64,000 bases of DNA from an uncultured Vibrio sp. (GTDB lineage Bacteria > Pseudomonadota > Gammaproteobacteria > Enterobacterales > Vibrionaceae). The position numbers and the translations under genes are program-made. The stretch lies in the NCBI RefSeq assembly GCF_947488985.1, contig NZ_CANLBV010000015.1, positions 1-64,000 of the forward strand. The letters run 5' to 3'. This document shows, piece after piece, positions 52,920-62,566 of this stretch. Position 1 is the stretch's first letter. Every line of letters starts with the position of its first letter. Below the pieces are notes generated by a model, which saw only the letters and a list, made by a program, of their open reading frames with translations, did no database searches and was not told the DNA's origin.

Positions 52920-54761
52920 TTAGCCCTCAAGCTTAGACTTATCACGCACTGCGCCTTTGTCGGCACTGGTTGCCATGCTTGCATAAGCTTTCAGTGCAAA
53001 TGACACTTCACGTTGACGGTTTTCTGGTTTCCAGCCCAGTGCATCTTGTTTTTCACGACGTGCTGCCAGTTCATCTTCAGCAACATCCAGTGTGATTGAG
53101 CGGCTCGGGATATCGATAGTGATGATATCGCCAGTGTTCACCAGGCCAATCACACCGCCACTCGCAGCTTCTGGAGAGACGTGACCGATAGACAGACCTG
53201 ATGTACCACCAGAGAAACGGCCATCGGTTAGCAGTGCACAAGACTTGCCTAGCCCCATCGATTTTAGGTAAGTGGTTGGGTAGAGCATCTCTTGCATACC
53301 CGGTCCGCCTTTAGGACCTTCGTAACGAATAATAACCACTTCGCCTGCTTTCACTTTGCCACCTAAGATGCCATCAACAGCGCTATCTTGGCTTTCGAAT
53401 ACGATAGCTGGGCCTTGGAATTTAAGGTTTTCTTCATCAACACCCGCAGTCTTAACGATACAACCATCGACCGCGATGTTGCCTGACAGTACCGCTAGGC
53501 CACCTTCTTGGCTGAATGCATTCTCTTTGGTGCGAATACACCCCTCTTTGCGGTCATCATCAAGGCGGTCCCAACGGCAATCCTGAGAGAAGGCCTTAGT
53601 GGTGCGAATACCCGCAGGACCTGCGCGGAAGAATTTAAGCACTGCCTCGTCTTCGGTCTGCATGATGTCGTACTGAGCAAGCTGCTCTTGCATGGTAAGA
53701 CCAAGTACAGTGCGAGTTTGGTTGTTGAGTAGGCCGGCACGATCAAGCTCACCTAGGATCGCCATGACGCCACCAGCACGGTGCACATCTTCCATGTGGT
53801 AGATAGGCGTTGAAGGGGCCACCTTACAGAGGTGCGGGACACGGCGAGACATCTCGTCGATATCAGTCATGTCAAAGTTAACGTTACCTTCTTGAGCTGC
53901 TGCCAGTAGATGAAGAACGGTATTACTTGAGCCACCCATCGCGATGTCGAGTGCCATCGCGTTTTCGAATGCTGCGCGGTCGGCAATATTGCGCGGCAGT
54001 GCCGATTCGTCATCTTGCTCGTAGTAACGCTTCGTCAGTTCAACGATGCGCTTACCAGCATTGATGAACAGTGCTTCACGGTCTGCGTGGGTAGCCAGCA
54101 TCGAGCCGTTACCTGGCTGAGATAGGCCAAGTGCCTCGGTTAGACAGTTCATTGAGTTGGCGGTGAACATACCAGAGCACGAACCACATGTTGGACATGC
54201 AGAGCGTTCTACTTGCTCACTTTGCTCATCTGAAACAGTCGGATCGGCACCTTGAACCATAGCATCAACCAAGTCGAGCTTGATGATTTGATCGGAAAGC
54301 TTGGTTTTACCTGCTTCCATTGGACCGCCAGAGACAAAGATCACAGGGATATTAAGACGCATTGCTGCCATCATCATTCCCGGAGTGATTTTGTCACAGT
54401 TCGAGATACACACCATCGCATCGGCGCAGTGTGCATTGACCATGTATTCGACTGAATCTGCGATAAGCTCACGTGATGGTAGTGAGTACAGCATGCCGCC
54501 GTGGCCCATTGCGATACCGTCATCCACCGCGATGGTGTTGAATTCTTTTGCGATACCGCCCGCTTTCTCGATTTCACCCGCAACCAATTGCCCCATGTCT
54601 TTAAGATGGACGTGGCCAGGTACAAATTGAGTGAAAGAGTTCACAACCGCGATGATCGGTTTACCGAAATCATCCTCTTTAACGCCAGTTGCACGCCATA
54701 AAGCGCGCGCACCAGCCATGTTGCGTCCGTGGGTAGTCGTTGCTGAACGATAGATTGGCAT
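52920..54761 (-). CDS. ilvD: Dihydroxy-acid dehydratase
   Basis: A 613-aa iron-sulfur enzyme forming 2-oxo acids in valine and isoleucine synthesis. Cluster-ligand cysteines lie in [11 protein letters not shown] near 122 and [19 protein letters not shown] near 192. [20 protein letters not shown] near 512 is the C-terminal signature. Sits between ilvE and ilvA. Confidence 0.97.
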   Translation of the reverse strand: MPIYRSATTTHGRNMAGARALWRATGVKEDDFGKPIIAVVNSFTQFVPGHVHLKDMGQLVAGEIEKAGGIAKEFNTIAVDDGIAMGHGGMLYSLPSRELIADSVEYMVNAHCADAMVCISNCDKITPGMMMAAMRLNIPVIFVSGGPMEAGKTKLSDQIIKLDLVDAMVQGADPTVSDEQSEQVERSACPTCGSCSGMFTANSMNCLTEALGLSQPGNGSMLATHADREALFINAGKRIVELTKRYYEQDDESALPRNIADRAAFENAMALDIAMGGSSNTVLHLLAAAQEGNVNFDMTDIDEMSRRVPHLCKVAPSTPIYHMEDVHRAGGVMAILGELDRAGLLNNQTRTVLGLTMQEQLAQYDIMQTEDEAVLKFFRAGPAGIRTTKAFSQDCRWDRLDDDRKEGCIRTKENAFSQEGGLAVLSGNIAVDGCIVKTAGVDEENLKFQGPAIVFESQDSAVDGILGGKVKAGEVVIIRYEGPKGGPGMQEMLYPTTYLKSMGLGKSCALLTDGRFSGGTSGLSIGHVSPEAASGGVIGLVNTGDIITIDIPSRSITLDVAEDELAARREKQDALGWKPENRQREVSFALKAYASMATSADKGAVRDKSKLEG

Positions 54762-54816
54762 TGCTAGAATCCTTATAAAATATTGGGCTGTTGCTACTTA
54801 TTTGTTGGTGTATGGG

Positions 54817-55761
54817 TTACTGAGAAGCGGTTTCTGGGTAAACGTAGTCTAACCAGCCCCATTTATCTTCTGTGGTGCCATTGAATAAACCAAAGTAAGC
54901 CGCTTGAACTTTTTCAGTGATAGGGCCGCGTTTGCCTTCACCTACTGTAATTTTGTCGACACTGCGAACCGGAACGATCTCGGCAGCTGTACCTGTCATG
55001 AATACTTCATCAGCAAGGTAGAGCGCTTCACGAGCAATATTCTCTTCACGGATCTCATAACCCATGTCTTTGGCTAGTGTCATGATCGAATCACGAGTGA
55101 TGCCCGGCAGAATTGCACTGGTCGCTGGTGGTGTGGAGAGCACGCCATTACGCACCACAAAGATGTTCTCACCTGCACCTTCAGACAGGTAACCATCAAC
55201 ACTCAGGGCGATACCTTCATCGTAACCATGACGACGCGCTTCACCACCAACTAATAGTGAAGATAGGTAGTTACCACCGGCTTTTGCTGCGGTTGGGATC
55301 GTGTTTGGAGCCGCACGGTTCCAGCTAGAAATCATCGCATCTACGCCATTTTCGAGCGCTTCTTCACCGAGGTAAGAGCCCCAAGGGAAAGCGGCGATGA
55401 TCAGCTCCATTTCTGAGCCTTCTGGAGGGCATACGCCCAAGCCAACGTTGCCGACAAAGCCTAACGGGCGGATGTAGGCCGACTCAAGTTTGTTTTGGCG
55501 TAGCGTTTCGCGTGTTGCTTCCATAATTTCTTCCTCGGTATAAGGAATAGGGAAGCGATAAATTTTGGCAGAATCTTTGAGGCGTCGAGCATGCTCTGGG
55601 TGACGGAAGATCACCGGCCCCTTTGGGGTGTTGTAGCAACGCACCCCTTCAAATACTGACGTACCGTAGTGCATTGCGTGGGTCAGGACGTGAACGTTCG
55701 CCTCTGCCCAAGGAACCATTTCACCGTTAAACCAAATATAGTCTGCTGTTTTAGCTGTCAT
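54817..55761 (-). CDS. ilvE: Branched-chain amino-acid aminotransferase
   Basis: A 314-aa fold-type IV PLP transaminase, the last step for Val, Leu and Ile. The opening YIWFNGEMVPWAEANVHVL, the PLP lysine in PTAAKAGGNYLSSLL near residue 160, and EGAGENIFVV near 195 are family signatures. Lies between ilvM and ilvD. Confidence 0.96.
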   Translation of the reverse strand: MTAKTADYIWFNGEMVPWAEANVHVLTHAMHYGTSVFEGVRCYNTPKGPVIFRHPEHARRLKDSAKIYRFPIPYTEEEIMEATRETLRQNKLESAYIRPLGFVGNVGLGVCPPEGSEMELIIAAFPWGSYLGEEALENGVDAMISSWNRAAPNTIPTAAKAGGNYLSSLLVGGEARRHGYDEGIALSVDGYLSEGAGENIFVVRNGVLSTPPATSAILPGITRDSIMTLAKDMGYEIREENIAREALYLADEVFMTGTAAEIVPVRSVDKITVGEGKRGPITEKVQAAYFGLFNGTTEDKWGWLDYVYPETASQ

Positions 55762-55773
55762 GTTCGCGGTTCC

Positions 55774-56058
55774 TTATGCGTTTATCTTTTGTTGTAAATT
55801 GTTGTTCGGTAGTTCATTGCGGCTGATAGAGATAACGTCAACGGTACGCACATCCCACAGCTTTTCGATCTGGTTTACCAAGAAAGAGATCGGACGCTCA
55901 CTGTCGACAATGATCTCAACACTCGCCACTTTGCTTTCGTGATTTTGAGTGCCCGCGACTTGTTTAACAATGAAGCCACGGTGACGGATAACACGAAGAA
56001 CACGCTCTAGCAGGACAGGCTTATCATCGGCTTTGATGTCTAATAGGTATCTTTTCAT
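55774..56058 (-). CDS. ilvM: Acetolactate synthase II small (regulatory) subunit
   Basis: A 94-aa ACT-domain subunit. I start at MKRYLLDIKADDKPVLLERV (56058), one base after the ilvG stop and preceded by ggag inside ilvG; the longer frame from 56094 lies in ilvG. It stabilises IlvG. Confidence 0.9.
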   Translation of the reverse strand: MKRYLLDIKADDKPVLLERVLRVIRHRGFIVKQVAGTQNHESKVASVEIIVDSERPISFLVNQIEKLWDVRTVDVISISRNELPNNNLQQKINA

Positions 56059-56059
56059 G

Positions 56060-57706
56060 TTATGTGTTCTCCAACATCTCGCTGTTTGAAGCACCTGGCG
56101 GTACTAGTGGCCATACGTTTTGTTCTTCATCGATGAGGACATGAAGTAGGTAAGCGGTTTTACTCTCAAGCATCTCTTTCAATGCCGGTTCAACTTCTTC
56201 TTTACGTGTGATGGTTTTGCCCGGGATATCAAACGCTTTCGCGAGCATCACGAAGTCAGGGTTGTCATCCAAAATGGTTTCGCTGTGGCGACCATCAAAG
56301 AACAGTGATTGCCATTGGCGAACCATGCCCAAACGAGAGTTATTCAGCAGCACCATTTTTACTGGGATTTGACGGCGCTTCAGTGTGCCAAGCTCTTGTA
56401 CGTTCATCATGAACGAGCCATCACCAGAGATCAGAATCGATTGGTCATCAGGTCGGCTAACCGATGCCCCCATCGCAGCAGGTAAGCCAAAGCCCATGGT
56501 GCCTAAACCTGCCGAAGTGATGAAATTTTGTGGATCGCGAGGCTGAATATGTTGAGCAGCCCACATTTGGTGCTGACCAACATCGGTAGATACCATCGAG
56601 CTTGCTGGCATCATATCTGACAGTTGCTTCAACAGCAGTGGAGCGAAGATCAGATCGCCCGGGTGGTCATAACGCCACTTGAATGAACTGCGAAGGCCTT
56701 CAGAATGGTGAATCCAAGAGGAGATATCTTGGCTGAGTTCCAACTGAGGCATGATCTTGTTGATGTCACCGCGAATTGGCGCATTGGCAAGGCGCAGTTT
56801 ACTGAACTCGGCTGCATCGATATCGATATGAATCACTTTCGCATGTGGTGCGAAGGTATCGAGTTTGCCTGTTACTCGGTCATCAAAACGCGCACCAACA
56901 ACAATCAATAGGTCACTCTCTTGAACCACAAGGTTAGCGGCTTTGGTGCCGTGCATACCCAACATACCAAGGTAATGTGGGTCGTCACGTTCGATGGTGC
57001 CCAAGCCTTTCAATGTGCTAACGGCAGGCATTGGATTAAGGCGTAAAAACTCACGAACAGAGTCGGTCGCTTTCGCCAGTTGAACACCACCACCTACGTA
57101 TAAAACAGGGCGAGTTGCCTGAGACAAGAAGTATTGTGCTTGTTCAATGGCATCGGTTGTCGCGACAGGAATTGCGGGTGGAGTAAACTCTGGAAGAGTG
57201 TGTACAGGTGCTTCGGCTAATTGAACATCTTTAGCGATATCAACAATAACCGGACCGGGACGTCCTGCTTTTGCTACCACAAATGCTTCCGCTAATGTGG
57301 GTGCAAGCTCTTCAATATCAGTCACTAGGTAGCTGTGTTTGGTACATGACAGAGACATACCAATCACGTCCATCTCTTGGAATGCATCGGTGCCGATGTG
57401 GGAGCTCGCGACTTGACCTGTGATAGCAACCAGTGGAATGGAATCCATAAAGGCATCAGCGAGGCCAGTGACCAAGTTAGTCGCCCCTGGACCTGAGGTT
57501 GCCATGCACACCGCGATATCTTGCGTTGCACGAGCCATACCAATCGCCGCCATTGCCGCGCCTTGCTCATGGCGACATAAGATGTGCTCAACCCCGCCAT
57601 CGTAGAGAGCATCATAGATTGGCATGATGGCACCACCTGGGTAACCAAATACGGTCTCAATGCCTTGTTGCTTGAGTGCGGATACGACCAGTTCTGCGCC
57701 TTTCAT
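56060..57706 (-). CDS. ilvG: Acetolactate synthase II large (catalytic) subunit
   Basis: A 548-aa thiamine-diphosphate enzyme making acetolactate and acetohydroxybutyrate. The catalytic glutamate is in [14 protein letters not shown] near 47, and the ThDP motif starts with [15 protein letters not shown] near 427. The gene is intact, unlike the frameshifted ilvG of E. coli K-12. First structural gene after the attenuator. Confidence 0.96.
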   Translation of the reverse strand: MKGAELVVSALKQQGIETVFGYPGGAIMPIYDALYDGGVEHILCRHEQGAAMAAIGMARATQDIAVCMATSGPGATNLVTGLADAFMDSIPLVAITGQVASSHIGTDAFQEMDVIGMSLSCTKHSYLVTDIEELAPTLAEAFVVAKAGRPGPVIVDIAKDVQLAEAPVHTLPEFTPPAIPVATTDAIEQAQYFLSQATRPVLYVGGGVQLAKATDSVREFLRLNPMPAVSTLKGLGTIERDDPHYLGMLGMHGTKAANLVVQESDLLIVVGARFDDRVTGKLDTFAPHAKVIHIDIDAAEFSKLRLANAPIRGDINKIMPQLELSQDISSWIHHSEGLRSSFKWRYDHPGDLIFAPLLLKQLSDMMPASSMVSTDVGQHQMWAAQHIQPRDPQNFITSAGLGTMGFGLPAAMGASVSRPDDQSILISGDGSFMMNVQELGTLKRRQIPVKMVLLNNSRLGMVRQWQSLFFDGRHSETILDDNPDFVMLAKAFDIPGKTITRKEEVEPALKEMLESKTAYLLHVLIDEEQNVWPLVPPGASNSEMLENT

Positions 57707-57838
57707 CGTAATTCCTCCGTATTACCTTTATTTTGGTAACTGTTTCCATTGTCTCTGCACATCTTGTGCTCCCATTCTTCCTGTCAATCGGCAAGGCCGA
57801 AAATGCTTCAAAAATAAAAAATCGAATTGTTAAATTAG

Positions 57839-57874
57839 AAAAAACCCCCGGACTTGGTAGTGCGGGGGTTTTTT
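57839..57874 (-). terminator. ilv attenuator
   Basis: Perfect 12-bp arms (aaaaaacccccg / cgggggtttttt) with a 12-base loop, between the leader peptide stop and ilvG. When the ribosome stalls at Ile/Val/Leu codons of the leader, an alternative fold should prevent this terminator. Confidence 0.9.
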
Positions 57875-57885
57875 CTAATTCGTGG

Positions 57886-57975
57886 TTACTTTCTTCCCAC
57901 TCGCCCCCGCGTAGTCTTAATCGTGACTACGATAATCAGGTTAATCAGTGCGTAAAGGCGAGCGTTAAATACCAT
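57886..57975 (-). CDS. ilvL: ilv operon leader peptide
   Basis: A 29-codon ORF beginning MVFNARLYALINL and continuing IIVVTIKTT. Leu, Ile, Val and Thr make up most of residues 10-22, as expected for a ribosome-stalling leader. It stops 11 nt before the attenuator hairpin. Too short for routine gene calling, but position and composition are diagnostic. Confidence 0.85.
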   Translation of the reverse strand: MVFNARLYALINLIIVVTIKTTRGRVGRK

Positions 57976-58026
57976 AAAATCCGAGCTTTCTCGTTTATTG
58001 TGTGTGGTAAAAGTTTACATCTCTAG

Positions 58027-58055
58027 TGTTATCACACAAATCTGCTGCATGACAA
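58027..58055 (-). promoter_or_regulatory. Candidate ilv operon promoter
   Basis: Minus strand TTGTCA (58055-58050), a 17-base spacer and ATAACA (58032-58027), about 52 nt before ilvL. The rest of 57976-58177 shows no gene. Confidence 0.45.
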
Positions 58056-58177
58056 GGGAAATGTCATTCTTTTTTCACATTTAAGTACCACCCCACCAAG
58101 CTATATAACAACCTAATAGCTTTGGTTAACAATGAATGTCCAGAGTGAATACTTTTAAATCAAAGACAAGGAAAGTT

Positions 58178-59701
58178 ATGGGACTCGCGATAATTCATAG
58201 CCGAGCTAGTGTGGGGGTCGAAGCGCCTGAAGTGACCGTTGAGGTGCATATTAGCAACGGAATGCCCGGCTTTACGCTGGTGGGGCTACCGGAAACCACG
58301 GTAAAGGAGTCCAAGGATAGAGTGAGAAGTGCGATTATCAATTCACGTTTTGAGTTCCCTTCCAAAAGGATCACTGTCAACCTCGCTCCGGCGGATTTAC
58401 CCAAGGAAGGCGGCCGTTTCGATTTGCCTATCGCGCTTGGGATTTTGGTGGCATCGGATCAGCTCCCAACGTCAAAAATAGCGCAGCACGAATTTATCGG
58501 TGAGTTGGCGTTGTCAGGAGAACTGCGCTCAGTAAAGGGCGTGTTACCAGCGACGTTGGCCGCCGATCGTGTCGAGCGGTGCTTAGTTGTCCCACACTAT
58601 AATGGTGATCAGGCGGCATTGGTGGGCAAGGGGGCGCATAAATCAGCACAAACCTTGTTGGAGGTTTGTGCTGACATGTGTGGACAGGCGCAGCTTGGCC
58701 TATATAGAAGGGAGCACCAACAGGTCGATGTTTCAGAGCTGCGTGACTTGCAAGACATCATCGGTCAGCAACAAGGTAAGCGCGCATTAGAAATAGCCGC
58801 AGCCGGTAACCACAATCTGCTGTTTCTTGGCCCGCCGGGTACTGGCAAGACTATGTTGGCCTCTCGGCTGCGCGATCTATTGCCAGAAATGAGTGATGCC
58901 GAGGCGATGGAAACCGCTTCGGTGGCTTCATTAACTCAACAGGAGATCAATCAATACAATTGGAAGCAGCGACCTTTTCGATCACCGCACCACTCGAGTT
59001 CAATGGCCGCATTGGTCGGTGGTGGCTCTATACCTCGCCCCGGCGAGATCTCTTTGGCGCACAATGGCCTGCTGTTTTTGGACGAGATGCCTGAGTTTGA
59101 ACGTAAGGTGCTTGACTCACTGCGAGAGCCGCTTGAGTCTGGTGAGATCATCATTTCTCGCGCAGCGGGTAAGACGCGTTTTCCAGCTCGCTTTCAGCTG
59201 GTGGGGGCGTTGAATCCTAGCCCGACAGGTTACTATGAAGGTAATCAAGCACGCGCGAATCCACAGATCATCTTACGCTACTTGAATCGATTATCAGGAC
59301 CGCTATTGGATAGATTCGACATGTCATTAGAGATCCCACTCTTGCCGAAAGGGACCTTAGCCGAAGGCGGCGATCGTGGGGAAACCACTCAAGTGGTCAA
59401 GCAAAGGGTCATGCAGGCTCGAGAGGTCATGCTGTCTCGGAACGCTAAATCGAATGCACTGCTGGGTAGTCGAGAAATTGAAAAATATTGCCCATTACGG
59501 CGTGAGGATGCGCAGTTCTTGGAAGTGGCGCTGCACCGATTGGGTTTGTCGATTCGCGCCTATCATCGCATCATTAAGGTGGCACGCACCATTGCAGACC
59601 TTGATGGCCAAGAGCAAATTGAAAAGAAGCATTTATCCGAGGCACTTGGCTATCGCGCCATGGACCGATTATTGAAGCAACTGACCGTTCAAGCGGTATA
59701 G
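58178..59701 (+). CDS. comM: ComM / YifB-family AAA+ ATPase
   Basis: A 507-aa hexameric helicase that, in Vibrio, promotes branch migration during natural transformation. I start at MGLAIIHSRASVGVEAP (58178), after aaggaaag; the in-frame ATG at 58136 is less likely. The N-terminal ChlI-like domain, the Walker A GPPGTGKTMLASRL near 220, LLFLDEMPEFERKVLD near 305 and the magnesium-chelatase C-terminal domain are visible. Confidence 0.93.
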   Translation: MGLAIIHSRASVGVEAPEVTVEVHISNGMPGFTLVGLPETTVKESKDRVRSAIINSRFEFPSKRITVNLAPADLPKEGGRFDLPIALGILVASDQLPTSKIAQHEFIGELALSGELRSVKGVLPATLAADRVERCLVVPHYNGDQAALVGKGAHKSAQTLLEVCADMCGQAQLGLYRREHQQVDVSELRDLQDIIGQQQGKRALEIAAAGNHNLLFLGPPGTGKTMLASRLRDLLPEMSDAEAMETASVASLTQQEINQYNWKQRPFRSPHHSSSMAALVGGGSIPRPGEISLAHNGLLFLDEMPEFERKVLDSLREPLESGEIIISRAAGKTRFPARFQLVGALNPSPTGYYEGNQARANPQIILRYLNRLSGPLLDRFDMSLEIPLLPKGTLAEGGDRGETTQVVKQRVMQAREVMLSRNAKSNALLGSREIEKYCPLRREDAQFLEVALHRLGLSIRAYHRIIKVARTIADLDGQEQIEKKHLSEALGYRAMDRLLKQLTVQAV

Positions 59702-59707
59702 CGGAGA

Positions 59708-59739
59708 ATAACAAGCCTACGCAGAGGTAGGCTTGTTAT
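59708..59739. terminator. Hairpin between comM and the outer-membrane protein gene
   Basis: Perfect 13-bp arms ataacaagcctac / gtaggcttgttat, loop gcagag, no long T run. Lies between converging genes. Confidence 0.65.
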
Positions 59740-59759
59740 CGACTGAGAGTGATAAGTGG

Positions 59760-60713
59760 CTAGAACTTGTAGTTGATACCCACGGATACGATGTATTGTG
59801 ATTCATCGTAGAAGGTAATGTTTGAGTCACTGTGGCCGTAGCCTGCCAGTGAAACAAATGACCAGTTTTGCCAGTTCATAAATTGGCTGTACTCATAGGC
59901 GGCGAATAGGTTGATGTTGTCGTCGCGGCGAGTTTGGTTGTAAATCGGGTTGCTGGCGTCATAGGCGCGTTGATTATAGCCTGCGGTTAGCGCATATCCA
60001 TGACGCCCAGCGCCGCCAAACAAGCTGATTTTCGCACCAAACTGTTCATAAGAAGCGGCGTTACCGTCGGCAGAACTCGATTGGTAAATCAGCGATGGCG
60101 CCAACATCATGGTGCGGCTGACGGGTTGACGATACTGCGCTTTTAAATAGAAGGTATCGGCATCACGTTGCAGCTCTTGTCTAACGAGATCATTGTCGAC
60201 ATCTTTGGTGGCGTAGGCCATATCCAAAGAGAACGCAGAGCCCGCAATGCGATTTAACTTCAAGCGAAACGCATTGCCGGTTTCATCGGTTTCGGTGCGG
60301 GCTGATGTGGTGTTGTATGGATCAGCCCAGGTTTCGCCAGACATAATGGTCGGTAAAATAGAGGCGTCAATCACCATGCCCGACGGAAGCTGATATTTAT
60401 AACCCACTTCAAGCACTACGGTACCCGTTGCGATGTCGTCACGAGTGGTACCTGTGTATACCTGATGATTAAGGTTACGGCCAAAGGTGTAAGCAATGCT
60501 ACCTAATGGCATGACAATAAATGAGCTTTCAGATGAGGCTTTTTGGTTGTTGGATGAGAGGGTGCGATCAGCGTTGGTATTAAAGTTTGAGGTCGAAGAG
60601 GTTACGCCGGTATTGATTGAGATTTCACCACTGAACCCTTGCCTGTCGGCAAGCTTGGCAAAAGCGGGAGAGGTTGCAACACTCAATGCCAAAAGAGTTG
60701 TTTTTATTTTCAT
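59760..60713 (-). CDS. DUF2860-type outer-membrane beta-barrel protein
   Basis: A 317-aa protein with a signal peptide (MKIKTTLLALSVATSPAFA) and alternating hydrophobic/polar strands ending in aromatic YIVSVGINYKF, typical of an outer-membrane barrel. It resembles the DUF2860 family of vibrios. Function unknown. Stands alone, converging on comM. Confidence 0.7.
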   Translation of the reverse strand: MKIKTTLLALSVATSPAFAKLADRQGFSGEISINTGVTSSTSNFNTNADRTLSSNNQKASSESSFIVMPLGSIAYTFGRNLNHQVYTGTTRDDIATGTVVLEVGYKYQLPSGMVIDASILPTIMSGETWADPYNTTSARTETDETGNAFRLKLNRIAGSAFSLDMAYATKDVDNDLVRQELQRDADTFYLKAQYRQPVSRTMMLAPSLIYQSSSADGNAASYEQFGAKISLFGGAGRHGYALTAGYNQRAYDASNPIYNQTRRDDNINLFAAYEYSQFMNWQNWSFVSLAGYGHSDSNITFYDESQYIVSVGINYKF

Positions 60714-60818
60714 TCAAGGGCTCCTTGCCCACCAGTTTCTAAGATGGTTATTAACAGCGGTTACGCTTTTAATGTCCTAGTCGCTCACTTATCACTGTGA
60801 TTGTGGAGTCAGCAACAA

Positions 60819-60840
60819 AAAGGAAGCCGAAGCCTCCTTT
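60819..60840 (-). terminator. Terminator of dsbA
   Basis: Minus-strand stem aaaggaggc/gcttccttt (one G-T pair) closed by a ttcg tetraloop, followed by a T-rich stretch. Confidence 0.8.
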
Positions 60841-60850
60841 CATCAATACC

Positions 60851-61450
60851 TTACTTCTTTAATAAGAAGTTAACCAGATCGAAGTACTCGTCGAGAGAGT
60901 TAATACCTTGTGCTTCTACTAGGTAGCGGTTGTTCACTACTACAGCTGGTACGCCTGAAAGGCCGCTGTCTTTGAACGCTTTGTCGAAACGACGAACCAT
61001 TGAATCTACCGCAAAACCATTGTATGCCGAATCAAATTTCTTAGCATCAACACCTTCGTCTAGGAATATTTGACGCAGTTCTGCTTCATCACGTGGTGGT
61101 TTGTTCATGGTGTGAATGCGGTTAAACATCACTGGCACCATCTTGTCTTCAACTTTCAGTGCAATCATGGTTGCGTAAGCCTTGCTCATTGGCAGACCCA
61201 TATTGCCACCCATGAATGAAACATGGTTCTTCTGTAGCTTAGCGTCAGCAGGTAGCTGTTGTTTTAGCTGCTGGATGATAGGTTCAAAGCTATTACAGTG
61301 AGGGCAGTAGAAAGAAAAGAACTCTGTCACTACTGGCTTTTTTGATGCTTCTAGATCGAGAACCTTGTAGTGCTCACCTTCGTTAAATTTCGCCGCGTGA
61401 GCTGAAAGGCTCAACATGATCAATGAGAAAAATGCGAATAGCTTTTTCAT
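60851..61450 (-). CDS. dsbA: Periplasmic thiol:disulfide oxidoreductase DsbA
   Basis: A 199-aa protein with an N-terminal signal peptide cut after AHA (residue 19) and a thioredoxin fold with the active site CPHC in [14 protein letters not shown] near residue 49 and the cis-Pro loop [11 protein letters not shown] near 165. It oxidises exported proteins. It follows srkA by 55 nt, the same pairing as E. coli yihE-dsbA. Confidence 0.96.
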   Translation of the reverse strand: MKKLFAFFSLIMLSLSAHAAKFNEGEHYKVLDLEASKKPVVTEFFSFYCPHCNSFEPIIQQLKQQLPADAKLQKNHVSFMGGNMGLPMSKAYATMIALKVEDKMVPVMFNRIHTMNKPPRDEAELRQIFLDEGVDAKKFDSAYNGFAVDSMVRRFDKAFKDSGLSGVPAVVVNNRYLVEAQGINSLDEYFDLVNFLLKK

Positions 61451-61505
61451 TTATTCAATCTCCATTATGTTTGAATTTTTATCGAGTTATATGTTGCGAT
61501 TGTGG

Positions 61506-62492
61506 TTACCACTGAGGCATTAACGAAAGTGGTGACTCCTGCAGGGTAGCAATTTGCTCTTTACAAGCAAGCACTTGTTGCTCCCAATATTTCGGATCAT
61601 TAAACCATGGGAAGGCCAAAGGAAACGCTGGATCGTGCCATCGCTTCGCTAACCATGCCATGTAATGCACCATACGTAGACCGCGTAGTGGTTCGATTAG
61701 TTTCAGCTGCGAGGTATTAAAATCGCAAAACTCTTGATAACTCTCTAGCAGAATATCGAGTTGCATCAGCTTATCTTGGCGTTCACCGTTGAGTAGCATC
61801 CATAGATCTTGTATCGCAGGGCCATTACGTGCGTCATCAAGATCAACGAACATTGGTCCGTCACGCCACAGAATATTGCCTGGGTGACAATCACCATGCA
61901 GGCGGATATTTTCAATATTGCTCGGCCATTGGCTCTCTAATTCTTTAATCAGAAGGTCGACGTCATTGAAGAACGCGTTCTCTAGGTGAGTCGGGATAAA
62001 CTGAGAGTTTTCTAGTATCTTACGTGGTTGATACAGATACTCATCTAGGCTGATAGTTGGGCGGTGCTGAAATGTTCTTCCTGCACTCGCTTTGTGAATT
62101 CGGCCTAGGAAGCGTCCTACACCTTCCAGTTGGTCTAGGTTATCCACTTCATACTGTCGACCACCAACGCTTTCGAACAATGCAAATAGGTAGCCTTGGT
62201 ATTCATGCAAGGTTGCACCGTTGACGCGCATTGGCGGTGCAACAGGCATTTCCTGTTCGATCAGCTCCAGTGCGAAGTCGTGCTCTTCTTGGATCTGCTC
62301 TTTGTTCCAGCGTTGCGGACGATAAAATTTAACGACGTAGCGCTTACGGTCTTCATCGGTGAACTGATAGACACGGTTTTCGTAACTGTTGAGAGCGAGA
62401 AGACCGGATTCCGCGCGAACCCCGATGCTCTCCAGTGCATACCACATGAAGTCAGGAGTCAGGTTATCAAAGTTAAAGGCTTGCATCGTCAT
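61506..62492 (-). CDS. srkA: Stress response kinase A (YihE/RdoA)
   Basis: A 328-aa Ser/Thr kinase of the choline-kinase fold, exactly the E. coli length when started at 62492 (MTMQAFNFDNLTPDFM). Longer in-frame starts at 62510 and 62528 lie inside the terminator hairpin of the preceding gene, so they are unlikely. The catalytic LHGDCHPGNILWRDG and metal-binding VDLDDARNGP motifs are near 194 and 210. Cotranscribed with dsbA. Confidence 0.92.
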   Translation of the reverse strand: MTMQAFNFDNLTPDFMWYALESIGVRAESGLLALNSYENRVYQFTDEDRKRYVVKFYRPQRWNKEQIQEEHDFALELIEQEMPVAPPMRVNGATLHEYQGYLFALFESVGGRQYEVDNLDQLEGVGRFLGRIHKASAGRTFQHRPTISLDEYLYQPRKILENSQFIPTHLENAFFNDVDLLIKELESQWPSNIENIRLHGDCHPGNILWRDGPMFVDLDDARNGPAIQDLWMLLNGERQDKLMQLDILLESYQEFCDFNTSQLKLIEPLRGLRMVHYMAWLAKRWHDPAFPLAFPWFNDPKYWEQQVLACKEQIATLQESPLSLMPQW

Positions 62493-62498
62493 AGAATA

Positions 62499-62524
62499 AA
62501 AAAGGCCCATTACTGAGCCTTTTT
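62499..62524 (-). terminator. Terminator downstream of ccoG
   Basis: 8-bp arms aaaaaggc / gccttttt with a ten-base loop, 42 bp after the ccoG stop. Decides against the longer srkA starts. Confidence 0.75.
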
Positions 62525-62566
62525 CCATTTATTGGGGAGTTATACCGACCACTTAGCTGGTGGGTA

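Noticed and set aside
61506-62528. Longer SrkA starting at 62528 or 62510
   Set aside because: Those codons lie in the terminator hairpin behind ccoG, and the start at 62492 gives the usual 328 residues.
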